Positions 41,853 through 51,097 of a stretch of 64,000 nt of DNA are shown here, in pieces; position 1 is the first letter of the stretch, and every line of letters begins with the position of its first letter. Under the pieces are notes generated by a model. It was not told the DNA's origin. It saw only the letters and a program-made list of their open reading frames with translations, and did no database searches. Location of the stretch: NCBI RefSeq assembly GCF_002794355.1, contig NZ_PGOI01000002.1, positions 310,001-374,000 on the forward strand. Direction: 5' to 3'. Origin of the DNA: Pseudorhodobacter sp. MZDSW-24AT. Its GTDB lineage: Bacteria; Pseudomonadota; Alphaproteobacteria; Rhodobacterales; Rhodobacteraceae. The translations under genes and the position numbers were made by a program.

Positions 41853-43019
41853 ATGGCGCCTGTCAATTACCAAGCCGTCCACAAATTCCCACGCGAGCGT
41901 GACCGTCCCAGCCCCCGACGCCCCAATTCATGGCCGGTGATCGGCCTGTTCATCATTGCCGTGATCGCCGCCATCGCCTTGGCGCGCGATTTCCTGATGC
42001 CCATCACCTTTGCCATGCTGCTGTTCTTCGTCTTCGTCCCGGTCCGCCGCCGCCTGTCGCGGCTGGGGGTGGCGCCTGCCATCACCGCAACGCTCATCGT
42101 CTTCGGCCTGTTCTTCGCGATCATCGCGCTGGTCTGGTTCATCTCCGGCCCCGCCGGCCAGCTCATCGCCGACATGCCCGAAATCCAGTCCGCGCTGACG
42201 GAAAAACTGCAACGCCTGCGCGGCACCTTTGAAACCATCGACACCGCCATGGCCCAGATGGAAACCGAAACCGACCCCGCCACCCCGGTGGAAGAAGGCG
42301 CGGTCTCCCCGGGCTTCGATGTGGCCTCGGCCATTCTGAACGGGCTTTACACCACGCCCGGCATCATCGGGCAAATCGCGCTCACGCTGTTCTTGCTGTT
42401 CTTCCTCATCGCCTCGGGCGACATGATCTATCTCAAGATCGTGCAAAGCTTTGACACCTTGCACGAAAAGCGCCTCGCCTATTCGGCTTTGCGCGAAATC
42501 GAAGACTCTCTGGGCAGCTATCTTGGCGCCATCACCCTCATCAATGCCTGCCTTGGCCTTGCCATCGGTCTGGCCATGTGGGCGCTTGGCATGCCCTCGC
42601 CGCTGCTCTTTGGTCTTTTGGCCTTCTCGCTGAACTTCATTCCCTATCTGGGCGCCATCACCGGGGTCGGCATCGCGCTCTTGGTGGCACTGGTCAGCTT
42701 TTCCGATATCTTCTGGCCCATCATGGTGGCGCTCACCTATCTCACCCTCACCACGCTCGAAGGCCAGCTCATCACCCCCTATTTCGTGGCCCGCCGCCTG
42801 CAAATGAACGCCGTGGTCGTCTTTCTCACCGTCGCTCTTTGGGCATGGCTCTGGTCCGTCATCGGCATGATCATCGCCGTGCCGCTGCTGGTGGTGATCT
42901 CGGTGATCTGCGATCACGTGCCGGGGCTGGAAAAGCTGGGCAACTTCCTTGCCGGAGATGACCCGGTCCCGCTGGCCGAGGATGAACCCGCCCCCGCCGC
43001 GCGGTCTGGCAATATCTAG
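41853..43019 (+). CDS. AI-2E family transporter (TqsA/PerM-like)
   Basis: The 388-residue integral membrane protein belongs to the AI-2E/UPF0118 family. It has two N-terminal helices (WPVIGLFIIAVIAAIALA, ITFAMLLFFVFVPVRRRL), a third helix and a cytoplasmic helical region (about 115-165, QSALTEKLQRLRGTFE). The C-terminal helices carry the conserved GLLAFSLNFIPYLGAITG and LEGQLITPYFVARRLQMN. The substrate is uncertain: the family includes autoinducer-2 exporters and Na+/H+ antiporters. It diverges from prfA. Confidence 0.88.
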   Translation: MAPVNYQAVHKFPRERDRPSPRRPNSWPVIGLFIIAVIAAIALARDFLMPITFAMLLFFVFVPVRRRLSRLGVAPAITATLIVFGLFFAIIALVWFISGPAGQLIADMPEIQSALTEKLQRLRGTFETIDTAMAQMETETDPATPVEEGAVSPGFDVASAILNGLYTTPGIIGQIALTLFLLFFLIASGDMIYLKIVQSFDTLHEKRLAYSALREIEDSLGSYLGAITLINACLGLAIGLAMWALGMPSPLLFGLLAFSLNFIPYLGAITGVGIALLVALVSFSDIFWPIMVALTYLTLTTLEGQLITPYFVARRLQMNAVVVFLTVALWAWLWSVIGMIIAVPLLVVISVICDHVPGLEKLGNFLAGDDPVPLAEDEPAPAARSGNI

Positions 43020-43047
43020 CCGGACGGTGCCGCCGGGCGGGCGTGCG

Positions 43048-43473
43048 CTACAGCGCCGCCAGCCAGCGCCGCAGCCGCTTGGCGTTCACGCCCATATCCT
43101 CGCGGCCAAAGCGCAGGCGGGCCAGCACATACAGCCCGTCCTCGCGCACTTCGGCGGTGGTGACATCGGGAAACCCCCAAAAGGCCGAGCGTGTGACCCA
43201 TGTCACCCGGCCTTCCTCTTCGGATCCGGCCAGCCGCATCGTGCGCGGCGTCGCCATGGCGGCCTTGTCCAACCGCACCAGCAATTCTTGCGGGCGCCCC
43301 TTCTCGGGCGACAGGCGCAAGCTGGCCCCGCCTGTCATCGGCACCACCTCATTCCACGCCCCCCATGTGGCCTGCGGCGACACATGCCACGTCTCCCGCT
43401 CCAGCGGGGCCAGCCGAATGGCCGTCATCAGCCCCAGCACCACAACGACAACGCCGCCGATCACCCATTCCAT
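43048..43473 (-). CDS. DUF1499 domain-containing membrane-anchored protein
   Basis: A 141-residue protein with one N-terminal helix (MEWVIGGVVVVVLGLMTAI) and a soluble domain that resembles DUF1499. That domain has LRLSPEKGRPQELLVRLDK, RVTWVTRSAFWGFPDVTTAEV in pieces and VLARLRFGREDMGVNAKRLRRWL at the end, a typical DUF1499 finish. An alternative GTG start at 43494 would overlap the speB stop as GTGA and add a basic KRGRRK; that start may well be used. Function unknown. Confidence 0.75.
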   Translation of the reverse strand: MEWVIGGVVVVVLGLMTAIRLAPLERETWHVSPQATWGAWNEVVPMTGGASLRLSPEKGRPQELLVRLDKAAMATPRTMRLAGSEEEGRVTWVTRSAFWGFPDVTTAEVREDGLYVLARLRFGREDMGVNAKRLRRWLAAL

Positions 43474-43490
43474 TTTGCGCCTGCCCCGTT

Positions 43491-44456
43491 TCACCTGTGA
43501 ACCTTCGCCCAATGATACAGGCAGATCAGCTCATGCGCCACATGCGCCCCGGCAATCGCGGTGGCTCCGCTGGTGTCATAGGCGGGCGACACCTCAACCA
43601 CATCGCCCCCCACCATGTTGATCCCGGCCAAGTCACGCAAGGCTGCCGCCGCCTGCCAACTGTGCAATCCGCCCCAGACCGGCGTGCCGGTGCCGGGCGC
43701 AACCGAAGGATCAAGGCAATCGATGTCAAAGGTCACATAGACAGGGCGATCCCCCACAATGGCCTTGGCCCGCGCCACCGCATGGGCCACGCCCCGCTCA
43801 TGCACCGTGCGGGCATCGATATACTCCACCCCCAGATAATCCTCGCAATGGGTGCGAATGCCAATCTGGACCGAGGCGGCAGGATCGATCACCCCAGATT
43901 TCACGCCTTTGTAGAAAAAGGTGCCGTGATCGATCCGCTCCATGTCGTCATCGGCCCAAAGATCGGAATGCGCGTCGAAATGGATCACCGCCATCGGCCC
44001 GTATTTTTCGGCATAGGCGCGCAGGATCGGCAGGGTGATGAAGTGATCGCCCCCTAGCGTCACCGTGCCCGCACCTGCCGCCAGAATGCCGCCGATATGC
44101 GCCTTGAGCAGGCCGGGAAAGCTCGGCGTATGGGCATAATCAAAGGCCAGATCGCCGTAATCCACGATGGCCATCTCTTCCAGCGGGTTGGTGGGCCAGC
44201 CATAGGGCGGATCAAAGGGTTGCAGGGCGCTCGCCTCCCGGATCGCGCGCGGGCCAAAGCGCGCCCCGCTGCGATGCGTCACCGCTTGGTCGAACGGCAC
44301 CCCGGTGATCGCCAGATCCACCCCCGTCAGATCCTTGCTATAGGTCCGGCGCAAAAAGCTGGTGGCCCCGGCAAAGGCGTTCTCAAACGCCAGCCCCGTC
44401 AATCCCTTGCGGGTAAAGGCGGTGTCCACTTGCTTTTTTGCATCTTCCAAAGCCAT
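43491..44456 (-). CDS. speB: Agmatinase / ureohydrolase family
   Basis: Agmatinase hydrolyses agmatine to putrescine and urea with two Mn ions. The 321-residue protein has all manganese-ligand motifs: TLGGDHFITLP, HFDAHSDLW and FDIDCLDPSVAPGTGTP, plus GGDVVEVSPAYD. Related enzymes (guanidinobutyrase, proclavaminate amidinohydrolase) share these motifs, so the substrate is not certain. The start MALEDAKKQ has AGGGGAGAC upstream. It stands 248 bp downstream of the M20 gene on the same strand with its own probable promoter. Confidence 0.85.
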   Translation of the reverse strand: MALEDAKKQVDTAFTRKGLTGLAFENAFAGATSFLRRTYSKDLTGVDLAITGVPFDQAVTHRSGARFGPRAIREASALQPFDPPYGWPTNPLEEMAIVDYGDLAFDYAHTPSFPGLLKAHIGGILAAGAGTVTLGGDHFITLPILRAYAEKYGPMAVIHFDAHSDLWADDDMERIDHGTFFYKGVKSGVIDPAASVQIGIRTHCEDYLGVEYIDARTVHERGVAHAVARAKAIVGDRPVYVTFDIDCLDPSVAPGTGTPVWGGLHSWQAAAALRDLAGINMVGGDVVEVSPAYDTSGATAIAGAHVAHELICLYHWAKVHR

Positions 44457-44642
44457 GTTCGTCTCCCCTTGGCCAATAGGGTCGTCGTTCTGTCCCTCGG
44501 AGACGCGCCAGATCCGGTTGGGCTGACATGACCCAAGCCGCGCGCGCCTGTCAACCCCGCCCCCGATCTCATCCCCAGCCTTGCCGTTTGCGGCACAGGG
44601 CGGCGGGCGCAAAGGTTGAAAATTCCTTAACGCCCGCAGGTC

Positions 44643-44665
44643 AAGCCCTTGATCTCAAAGGGCTT
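44643..44665 (-). terminator. Hairpin downstream of the M20 amidohydrolase gene
   Basis: AAGCCCTT, loop of 7, AAGGGCTT is a perfect 8-bp stem about 40 bp after the M20 stop, with no marked T-run. The rest of the 248-bp gap to speB shows no gene. Confidence 0.4.
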
Positions 44666-44704
44666 CATTTCGTGTAACACAGGGAGAGGGCTCTGCGCGC
44701 CTCC

Positions 44705-45868
44705 TCAGGCCAAAGGCTGCGCCCGTTCCACCAGCCGGGCAAAGAAGCTCGCCCCCACCGGGGCCGCCTCATCGTTGAAATCATAGCCCGCATGGTGCAG
44801 CCCTGCCCCCGGCCCGATCCCCATGAACAGATAGGCCCCCGGCCGCGCCTCCAGCATATAGCTGAAATCCTCGGACCCCATCTCCCGGTTGGCCCGCGCA
44901 TTCACCGCCGCCTCCCCCGAGATTTCTGCCGCGACCGCCGCCGCGAAATCCGCCTCCTCGGGGTGGTTGACCGTGGCCGGATACCCCCAGTCATAGTCGA
45001 CCTCCGCCGTCACGTTGAAGGCCTGCGCATGCCCCGCCACAATCTCCAGCACCCGCCGCTTCAACAAGTCCCGCACCTCAGGCCGGAACGCCCGGATCGT
45101 CGCGCAAAAGGTCGCCACCTCGGGGATGATGTTCGACGCCGTCCCCGCATGAATCTGGGTGACCGAGATCACCGCCTCATCCATCGCATAGACGTTGCGC
45201 GGGATGATGGTCTGCACCGCCTGCACCATCGCCACCACCGCGACCACCGGATCGATGCATTCATGCGGCGTCGCCCCATGCCCGCCTTTCCCCGTCACCG
45301 TCACCCAAGCCGTGTCCACCGAAGCCATCAACGCCCCCGGCGTGGTCTGGAAATGCCCAAGCGGCACATTGGGCGCGTTGTGAATCCCGAAGACGCGGGC
45401 GATGTTGAAGCGGTCCATCACCCCTTCCTGCACCATCACGCCACCGCCGCCGCCCTCTTCCTCGGCCGGCTGGAACAAGATCGCCACCCGCCCCGCAAAA
45501 TTGCGCGTCTCGGCCAGATATTTCGCCGCCCCCAACGCCATCGTCACATGCCCGTCATGGCCGCAAGCATGCATCCGCCCCGGCACGGTCGAGGCATGGG
45601 CCACCCCCGTCATCTCCGCGATGGGCAGCGCATCCATATCGGCGCGCAAGCCGATCGTCGGCCCCGGTGCCTGCCCGTTGATGATCGCCACCACCCCGGT
45701 CTTGGCGATGCCTTCGTGAATCTCATCCACCCCCATCTCGCGCAGCCGCGCCACGATAAACGCCGCCGTCTCGTGGCATTCGAACTCAAGCTCGGGATTT
45801 GCATGCAGGTGCCGACGCCAGCCCTTCATTTCTTCGGCAAAAGCCGCGATACGGTTCAGGACGGGCAT
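44705..45868 (-). CDS. M20 family amidohydrolase (hippurate hydrolase-like)
   Basis: The 387-residue protein is an M20D metallo-amidohydrolase. It opens GWRRHLHANPELEF (metal-binding region), has GLRADMDALPI, the metal motif MHACGHDGHVTMALGAA and QPAEEEGGGGGVMV with the catalytic glutamates. The dimerisation domain has GKGGHGATPHECIDPV and the C-terminal region has GSEDFSYMLEARPGAYLFMG in pieces. Substrates in this group are N-acyl amino acids; the exact one is unknown. Divergent from mazG across 57 bp. Confidence 0.92.
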   Translation of the reverse strand: MPVLNRIAAFAEEMKGWRRHLHANPELEFECHETAAFIVARLREMGVDEIHEGIAKTGVVAIINGQAPGPTIGLRADMDALPIAEMTGVAHASTVPGRMHACGHDGHVTMALGAAKYLAETRNFAGRVAILFQPAEEEGGGGGVMVQEGVMDRFNIARVFGIHNAPNVPLGHFQTTPGALMASVDTAWVTVTGKGGHGATPHECIDPVVAVVAMVQAVQTIIPRNVYAMDEAVISVTQIHAGTASNIIPEVATFCATIRAFRPEVRDLLKRRVLEIVAGHAQAFNVTAEVDYDWGYPATVNHPEEADFAAAVAAEISGEAAVNARANREMGSEDFSYMLEARPGAYLFMGIGPGAGLHHAGYDFNDEAAPVGASFFARLVERAQPLA

Positions 45869-45925
45869 GGGTCTTCTCCTTTGGACAACTGCCTTTGATC
45901 AAATCTGAAAACCAAGGTGCCTGCA

Positions 45926-46759
45926 ATGCCCCCCATGCCGGATGATCTCCCGCTCCTTCACGATCCGCAGGGCGGCCTGCCCCGCTTGCGTGCCATCATG
46001 GCCCGCCTGCGCGACCCGGCCTTGGGCTGCCCTTGGGATCTGGAGCAAGACTTCGCCAGCATCGCGCCCTACACCATCGAAGAGGCCTATGAGGTCGCCG
46101 ACGCCATCGAGCGCAAGGCCTGGGACGATCTGCGGGGCGAGTTGGGAGATCTGCTCTTCCAATCGGTGTTTCACGCGCAAATGGCCGAGGAGGCCGGCCA
46201 TTTCGATCTGGACGATGTGATCCGCGCGATCTGTGACAAGATGATCACCCGCCATCCGCATGTCTTCGGGCCGGACCCGCGTGACAAATCCGCCGCCCAG
46301 CAAACCGCCGATTGGGAGGCGATCAAGGCGCGCGAACGCGGGCCCGCCCGGGTGCTCGACGGGGTGGCACTTGGCCTTCCGGCGCTGATGCGCGCGGTCA
46401 AGCTGCAAAAGCGCGCCGCCCGCGTCGGCTTTGACTGGCCCTCTACCGAAGAGGTGCTGGCCAAGATCACCGAAGAGGCGGCCGAACTGATTGAGGCCCG
46501 CGACACTTTGACTAAGGCGGAGGTGGACGAAGAGTTTGGTGATTTGCTTTTTGTCATGGCCAACTTGGCGCGGCATCTTGATGTAGATCCCGAAGCGGCC
46601 CTGCGTGCAGCCAATGCCAAATTTACACGGCGTTTCAACCGCATAGAAGATCTTCTTGAACTCTCTGGTCGCACCCCCGCTCAGTCCGATCTGGCCGAAA
46701 TGGACGCGCTGTGGAACCGCGCCAAGGCCGAAGAAAAGGCCGCGAAAAAGCTGACCTAG
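45926..46759 (+). CDS. mazG: Nucleoside triphosphate pyrophosphohydrolase MazG
   Basis: MazG hydrolyses NTPs to NMP and pyrophosphate and clears abnormal nucleotides. The 277-residue protein has two MazG domains. The first has CPWDLEQDFASIAPYTIEEAYEV in pieces with the EExxE-type metal ligands and GELGDLLFQSVFHAQMA. The second has KITEEAAELIEA and EFGDLLFVMANLARHL. The ATG at 45926 has AAGG eight bases upstream; a GTG at 45917 is the alternative. Confidence 0.94.
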   Translation: MPPMPDDLPLLHDPQGGLPRLRAIMARLRDPALGCPWDLEQDFASIAPYTIEEAYEVADAIERKAWDDLRGELGDLLFQSVFHAQMAEEAGHFDLDDVIRAICDKMITRHPHVFGPDPRDKSAAQQTADWEAIKARERGPARVLDGVALGLPALMRAVKLQKRAARVGFDWPSTEEVLAKITEEAAELIEARDTLTKAEVDEEFGDLLFVMANLARHLDVDPEAALRAANAKFTRRFNRIEDLLELSGRTPAQSDLAEMDALWNRAKAEEKAAKKLT

Positions 46760-46770
46760 CAAATCACTCA

Positions 46771-46793
46771 ACTATTGACCGAAGTAAAATAGT
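46771..46793 (+). promoter_or_regulatory. Operator-like inverted repeat and -35 box upstream of iron-binding protein gene
   Basis: ACTATT (46771-46776) and AATAGT (46788-46793) form an inverted repeat with an 11-bp gap. It overlaps a TTGACC -35-like box (46775-46780), with TTTAAG as a possible -10 at 46798. The local AT content is well above the surroundings. An iron regulator (Irr, RirA or Fur-type) is a reasonable guess from the gene function, but the sequence does not identify which. Confidence 0.45.
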
Positions 46794-46835
46794 CAGGTTT
46801 AAGGGCGGCATAATTTCCGACCAAAGGACTCAACC

Positions 46836-47843
46836 ATGACCCTTCGCCTGTCCCTTGCCGCCCTTGCCCTCACCTCGGTGGCTCTGCCCGCCATGGCGCA
46901 AGAGATCAACATCTACTCCCACCGTCAGCCGGAACTGATCCAGCCGATCATTGACGCCTTCACCGCCGAAACCGGGATCAAGGTGAACATCGCCTTTGTC
47001 GACAAGGGCATGGCCGAGCGTCTGACCGCCGAAGGCGACCGCTCGCCGGCCGATCTGGTGCTGACGGTCGACATCGCCCGCCTGACACAAGTGGTGGATG
47101 CCGGTGTGATCCAACCCGTCGAGTCAGAGGTTCTGACCGCCAATATCCCGGCCGAACTGCGCGACGAAGCCAACCAGTGGTTCGGCGTCACCACCCGCGC
47201 CCGCATCGTCTATGCCTCCAAAGACCGCGTGGCCCCGGGCGAAGTCACCACCTATGAAGATCTGGCCGATCCGAAATGGAAAGGCCGCATCTGCGTGCGC
47301 TCGGGCACCAATGATTACAACGTCGCCTTGGCCGCTGCTGTCATCGCCCACCATGGCGAAGAGGCCGCAAAAACCTGGCTGGAAGGCGTGAAAGCCAACC
47401 TCGCGCGCAAACCCGATGGCGGGGACCGCGATCAGGTCAAGGCGATTGCGGCAGGCGAATGTGACATCGCCATCGGCAACACCTATTACATCGGTCAAAT
47501 GCTGGCCGACCCCGAGCAGGCCCCCGCTGCCGAGGCTGTCAACATCGTCTTCCCGACCTTCACCGATGGCGGCACCCATGTGAACGTCTCGGGCGTGGCG
47601 CTGACCAAGGCCGCACCGAACAAGGAAAACGCGATCCAGTTCATGGAATGGCTGACGAGCGACACCGCCCAGCAGATCTATGCCGAAACCAACTACGAAT
47701 ACCCGGTCAAGGCAGGCGTGGCCCGTTCGGAACTGGTGGCAAGCTGGGGCGACGTCACCCCCGACACCAAACCGCTGACCGAGGTGGCAAAGCTGCGTCC
47801 GGCAGCGCTGAAGTTGATCGAAGAAGTCAATTTCGACGGCTAA
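46836..47843 (+). CDS. Fe(3+) ABC transporter substrate-binding protein (FbpA/AfuA-like)
   Basis: A periplasmic ferric-ion receptor of 335 residues, with a signal peptide ending PAMAQ (about residue 21). The mature protein begins EINIYSHRQPELIQPI, a hallmark of this family. The iron-ligand tyrosine pair is visible in IAIGNTYYIGQML near residue 220, and WKGRICVRSGTNDYN lies in the middle. No permease or ATPase gene is adjacent, so it must work with components encoded elsewhere. RBS AAAGGA. It is flanked by its own promoter and terminator, so it is monocistronic. Confidence 0.92.
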   Translation: MTLRLSLAALALTSVALPAMAQEINIYSHRQPELIQPIIDAFTAETGIKVNIAFVDKGMAERLTAEGDRSPADLVLTVDIARLTQVVDAGVIQPVESEVLTANIPAELRDEANQWFGVTTRARIVYASKDRVAPGEVTTYEDLADPKWKGRICVRSGTNDYNVALAAAVIAHHGEEAAKTWLEGVKANLARKPDGGDRDQVKAIAAGECDIAIGNTYYIGQMLADPEQAPAAEAVNIVFPTFTDGGTHVNVSGVALTKAAPNKENAIQFMEWLTSDTAQQIYAETNYEYPVKAGVARSELVASWGDVTPDTKPLTEVAKLRPAALKLIEEVNFDG

Positions 47844-47862
47844 TATACGGAAAGAGAACAAG

Positions 47863-47891
47863 AAAAGGCCCCAGTGTTTCCGGGGCCTTTT
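47863..47891. terminator. Bidirectional rho-independent terminator
   Basis: AAAAGGCCCC, a 9-base loop, GGGGCCTTTT: a perfect 10-bp stem with A and T flanks, 19 bp after the iron-binding protein stop and touching the stop of the convergent BNR gene. Confidence 0.9.
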
Positions 47892-48959
47892 CTATGGCGC
47901 CAGCACCTCAACGCTCAACACGGTGGGCAGATGGCGCGCGAATTCGTGCCAGCTGTCGCCCTCATCGGTGCTGCCAAACACCGAACCGGAATTGGTGCCG
48001 AAATACACGGCCGCACTTTGGGCATCCACGGCCATGGCCTGCCGCAAAACAGTGAAGAAACAGTCTTTTGCGGGCAGACCTTCACCCAAACCCTGCCAGC
48101 TTTCGCCGCCATCGCGCGATCTCCAAACCGCCGCCCGTCCGTCTGGCGGAAAGCGGCCCGCGCTGTCTCCGTTCAAGGGAAAGGTCCACAAGGTTCCGGC
48201 CTCATGCGGATGCGCGGCCACCGGAAAGCCAAAGGTAGACGGCAAACCTTGCGTCACCTCTTCCCACGTCAGCGCCCCGTCGCGGCTGCGATACACACCC
48301 TGATGGTTCTGCATGTAAATCAGCCCCGGCGCCTCGCCCCAAGCCATGTTGTGCACGCAATGGAAGATCTCATCCTCGCGCCGGTGCTCCGCGCCCTCCC
48401 AATGCCGGGGAAGATCCCCCGCGGGCCCGGGCCGGTTGCTGCGGCGGTTGCGCACCTCCCACGACTGACCGCCATCGGGAGAATGAAACACACCCGCCGC
48501 CGAGATGCCCACCCAGATGCCGCCTGTGCCATCCGTCAAAATGCTGTGCAGCGTGAGCCCCGCCGCCCCGGGCGACCATGCATCGGCACCGGGCAAGGCG
48601 TTCAGCGCGGGCAACTTGGCCCAGGTTTCGCCCGCGTCGCGCGATTCATACAAGGCCGCCGGTTTGGTCCCCGCAAGCAGGCGCCCGCCATCCCGCGCCA
48701 ATGACCAGACCGATTGCACCTCTGGCGCAAAGCCAGCCTGTGACAGCGCCCATTGCCCGCTGCGGCACCGCCAGACGCCCGGCTTGTGCCAGCCCCCGCC
48801 TCCCGCCGCCCAGATCTGGTTCCCGTGGCCAATGGCATGATTGATCCCCATCCCATCGCACAGCGGCCCTTCCACGCGCCGCGCGTCGCCCGCGCGCAGA
48901 ATGAACAGGCCCTTGCTGGTGCCCACGAGCAGATCTGATGTCAAACGTGCTTGTGCCAT
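47892..48959 (-). CDS. BNR/WD40-like beta-propeller repeat protein
   Basis: A 355-residue protein of the sialidase-like/YCF48-type propeller superfamily. It has no signal peptide, catalytic sialidase set or membrane helix. Asp-box-like repeats recur: YESRDAGETWAKLP, FHSPDGGQSWEVR, YRSRDGALTWEEV, WRSRDGGESWQGLG and FGSTDEGDSWHEF, about 60-90 residues apart, each with S/T-x-D-x-G-x-x-W. The N-terminus reads LLVGTSKGLFIL. Automated systems often call such proteins exo-alpha-sialidase, which the sequence does not support. Function unknown. Confidence 0.8.
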   Translation of the reverse strand: MAQARLTSDLLVGTSKGLFILRAGDARRVEGPLCDGMGINHAIGHGNQIWAAGGGGWHKPGVWRCRSGQWALSQAGFAPEVQSVWSLARDGGRLLAGTKPAALYESRDAGETWAKLPALNALPGADAWSPGAAGLTLHSILTDGTGGIWVGISAAGVFHSPDGGQSWEVRNRRSNRPGPAGDLPRHWEGAEHRREDEIFHCVHNMAWGEAPGLIYMQNHQGVYRSRDGALTWEEVTQGLPSTFGFPVAAHPHEAGTLWTFPLNGDSAGRFPPDGRAAVWRSRDGGESWQGLGEGLPAKDCFFTVLRQAMAVDAQSAAVYFGTNSGSVFGSTDEGDSWHEFARHLPTVLSVEVLAP

Positions 48960-49085
48960 CCCGCGTCTCCGCCGCGTCTGCGCCACGCCCGACACTACCA
49001 TCCCTCAACCCGATGTGTCATGTCTTTCTGATCTGGACAATCCACGGCGCCTGTCGATTCACTGCGTCCGAACAGGAGAGCTTTC

Positions 49086-50030
49086 ATGAATCTGCCGCGC
49101 AAGATTATCATCGACACCGATCCAGGGCAGGATGATGCCGTCGCCATTCTGCTGGCCTTGGGCAGCCCCGATGAAATCGAGGTGCTCGGAATCACCGCCG
49201 TGGCGGGCAACGTGCCGCTGGCGCTCACCCAGCGCAACGCGCGCATCATCTGCGAACTGGCCAACCGCCGCGACATTCCGGTGTTTGCAGGCTGTGACCG
49301 GCCCCTGCAGCGCCCTTTGGTCACGGCCGAGCATGTGCATGGCAAGACCGGGCTGGACGGGCCGCAGATGTCCGATCCGACGATGCCACTGCAAGATCAG
49401 CACGCGGTCGATTTCCTGATCGAGACGCTGCGCCGCGAGCCGGCGAAATCGGTCACGCTTTGCCCGCTCGGGCCGCTCACGAACATTGCCACCGCGTTCC
49501 AGCGCGCGCCCGATATCATCGCGCGCGTGCAGGAAATCGTCTTGATGGGCGGCGCCTATTTCGAGGTGGGCAACATCACCCCAGCGGCAGAGTTCAACAT
49601 TTACGTCGACCCACAAGCCGCTGATATGGTTTTCAAATCCGGCATTCCTATTGTGGTGATGCCGCTGGATGTCACCCATAAGGCGCTGGCGACGGCCCCG
49701 CGCATCGAAGCCTTCCGCGCCCTTGGCACCGAACCGGGGCGCATGGTCGCAGAATGGACCGATTTTTTCGAACGCTTCGACAAGCAGAAATACGGCAGCT
49801 CCGGCGCGCCTTTGCATGATCCGTGCGTGATCGCCTATCTGCTGCGGCCCGCGCTGTTCAGCGGGCGTCACATCAATGTCGAGATCGAAACCCAGTCAGA
49901 ACTGACCATGGGCATGACGGTTGCCGATTGGTGGGGCGTCACCAAGCGGCCCGCCAATGCGCTGTTCATCGGCGCGCTGGATGCAGAGGGCTTCTTCGCC
50001 CTGCTGACCGAACGGATCGGGCGGCTCTGA
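49086..50030 (+). CDS. Inosine-uridine-type nucleoside hydrolase
   Basis: This family cleaves the N-glycosidic bond of ribonucleosides with a bound calcium. The 314-residue protein begins KIIIDTDPGQDDAVAILLAL with the DxDxxxDD calcium motif at about 10-15. It has FAGCDRPLQRPLVTAEHVHGKTGL in pieces, LCPLGPLTNIATAF, GGAYFEVGNITPAAEFNIYVDPQAA in pieces and HDPCVIAYLL with the catalytic-region histidine. RBS AGGAG. It ends directly against the convergent phoR stop. Base specificity is not predictable. Confidence 0.93.
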   Translation: MNLPRKIIIDTDPGQDDAVAILLALGSPDEIEVLGITAVAGNVPLALTQRNARIICELANRRDIPVFAGCDRPLQRPLVTAEHVHGKTGLDGPQMSDPTMPLQDQHAVDFLIETLRREPAKSVTLCPLGPLTNIATAFQRAPDIIARVQEIVLMGGAYFEVGNITPAAEFNIYVDPQAADMVFKSGIPIVVMPLDVTHKALATAPRIEAFRALGTEPGRMVAEWTDFFERFDKQKYGSSGAPLHDPCVIAYLLRPALFSGRHINVEIETQSELTMGMTVADWWGVTKRPANALFIGALDAEGFFALLTERIGRL

Positions 50031-51065
50031 TCACTCCAAGGGCAGGATCACGGCAAAGGTGCTGCCCGCACCCTTGACGCTGTCAATCTTCAGCCGCCCG
50101 CGATGGCGCTGCACGATGTGCTTCACGATCGCCAGCCCCAGCCCGGTGCCGCCCTTCTCGCGTGAGCGGTGGCCATCCACCCGGTAGAATCGCTCGGTCA
50201 GGCGCGGCAGATGCTGCGCCTCGATGCCCTCGCCCTGATCGATCACCTCCACCCGCAGCGCAGGTGATTTTGGCAGGCTGTCCGCCGTCAGCCGCACCAC
50301 CACATCACCGCCAGCGCCCCCGTATTTCACCGCGTTTTCCATCAGGTTCTGGAACACCTGCACCAGCTGATCGGCATCCCCGGGCACCTTGGTCGCAAGC
50401 CCCTCGGCCAGTTCCAGCCGCACCGCCACCCCCGCCGCATCCGACAAAGGCCGCAACGTCGCCTTCGTCGCCCGCAAGATCTCCACCAGATCCACCCAAG
50501 CGGTAGGGCGCACGCGCTCTTCCGCCTCCACCTTGCTCAGATGCAGCAGATCGCGGATCAGCCGGTTCATCCGCCCCGCTTCACGCTCCATGATGTTCAA
50601 AAACCGCTCCCGCGCCACCGGGTCATCCTTGGCGGCGCCTTTCAGCGTCTCGATGAACCCGCTCAGCGCCGTGAGGGGCGAGCGCAGCTCGTGGCTGACA
50701 TTCGCCACGAATTCCCGCCGCATCAACCCCATCTGCTCCGCCTCGGACAGGTCTTCCAGCACACAGAGCACGCCCGCGCCTTGCGGCAGCGGCGTCACCG
50801 TCACCCGGTGCACCGCATCCTGCGACGGCCCCGGCACCACCTGTCGCGCCACGCCGCCCACGCCCTCGCGCAAGGCCCGGCCCAAGGCGGCCTGTACCTC
50901 CGGATGGCGCAGCGCAATCGCATGGTGCCGTCCCAGCATGGCCTCGCCCAAAAGCGCGACCGCCGCCGGATTCATCACCCGGATGCGCTCATCCGCATCC
51001 ACGATCAGCGCAGGCAAGGGCACCCCGGTCAGCAAAGCCGCTTCGATCATCGTCCCGTTCCACAT
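50031..51065 (-). CDS. phoR: PhoR-like sensor histidine kinase without membrane segments
   Basis: The 344-residue kinase has an N-terminal PAS-like domain (about 1-105, IVDADERIRVMNPAAVALLG). HisKA follows with FVANVSHELRSPLTALSG carrying the phospho-accepting histidine, and the HATPase boxes are QNLMENAVKYG, DQGEGI and GGTGLGLAIVK. This is the PhoR architecture, but no transmembrane helix is visible, so it would need a membrane partner or sense in the cytoplasm. ATGs at 51065 and 51050 are both possible starts. phoB and pst genes are not in the window. Confidence 0.8.
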   Translation of the reverse strand: MWNGTMIEAALLTGVPLPALIVDADERIRVMNPAAVALLGEAMLGRHHAIALRHPEVQAALGRALREGVGGVARQVVPGPSQDAVHRVTVTPLPQGAGVLCVLEDLSEAEQMGLMRREFVANVSHELRSPLTALSGFIETLKGAAKDDPVARERFLNIMEREAGRMNRLIRDLLHLSKVEAEERVRPTAWVDLVEILRATKATLRPLSDAAGVAVRLELAEGLATKVPGDADQLVQVFQNLMENAVKYGGAGGDVVVRLTADSLPKSPALRVEVIDQGEGIEAQHLPRLTERFYRVDGHRSREKGGTGLGLAIVKHIVQRHRGRLKIDSVKGAGSTFAVILPLE

Positions 51066-51097
51066 CCTTGTGACCGACCTTTCGCTAGCCTGAATAT

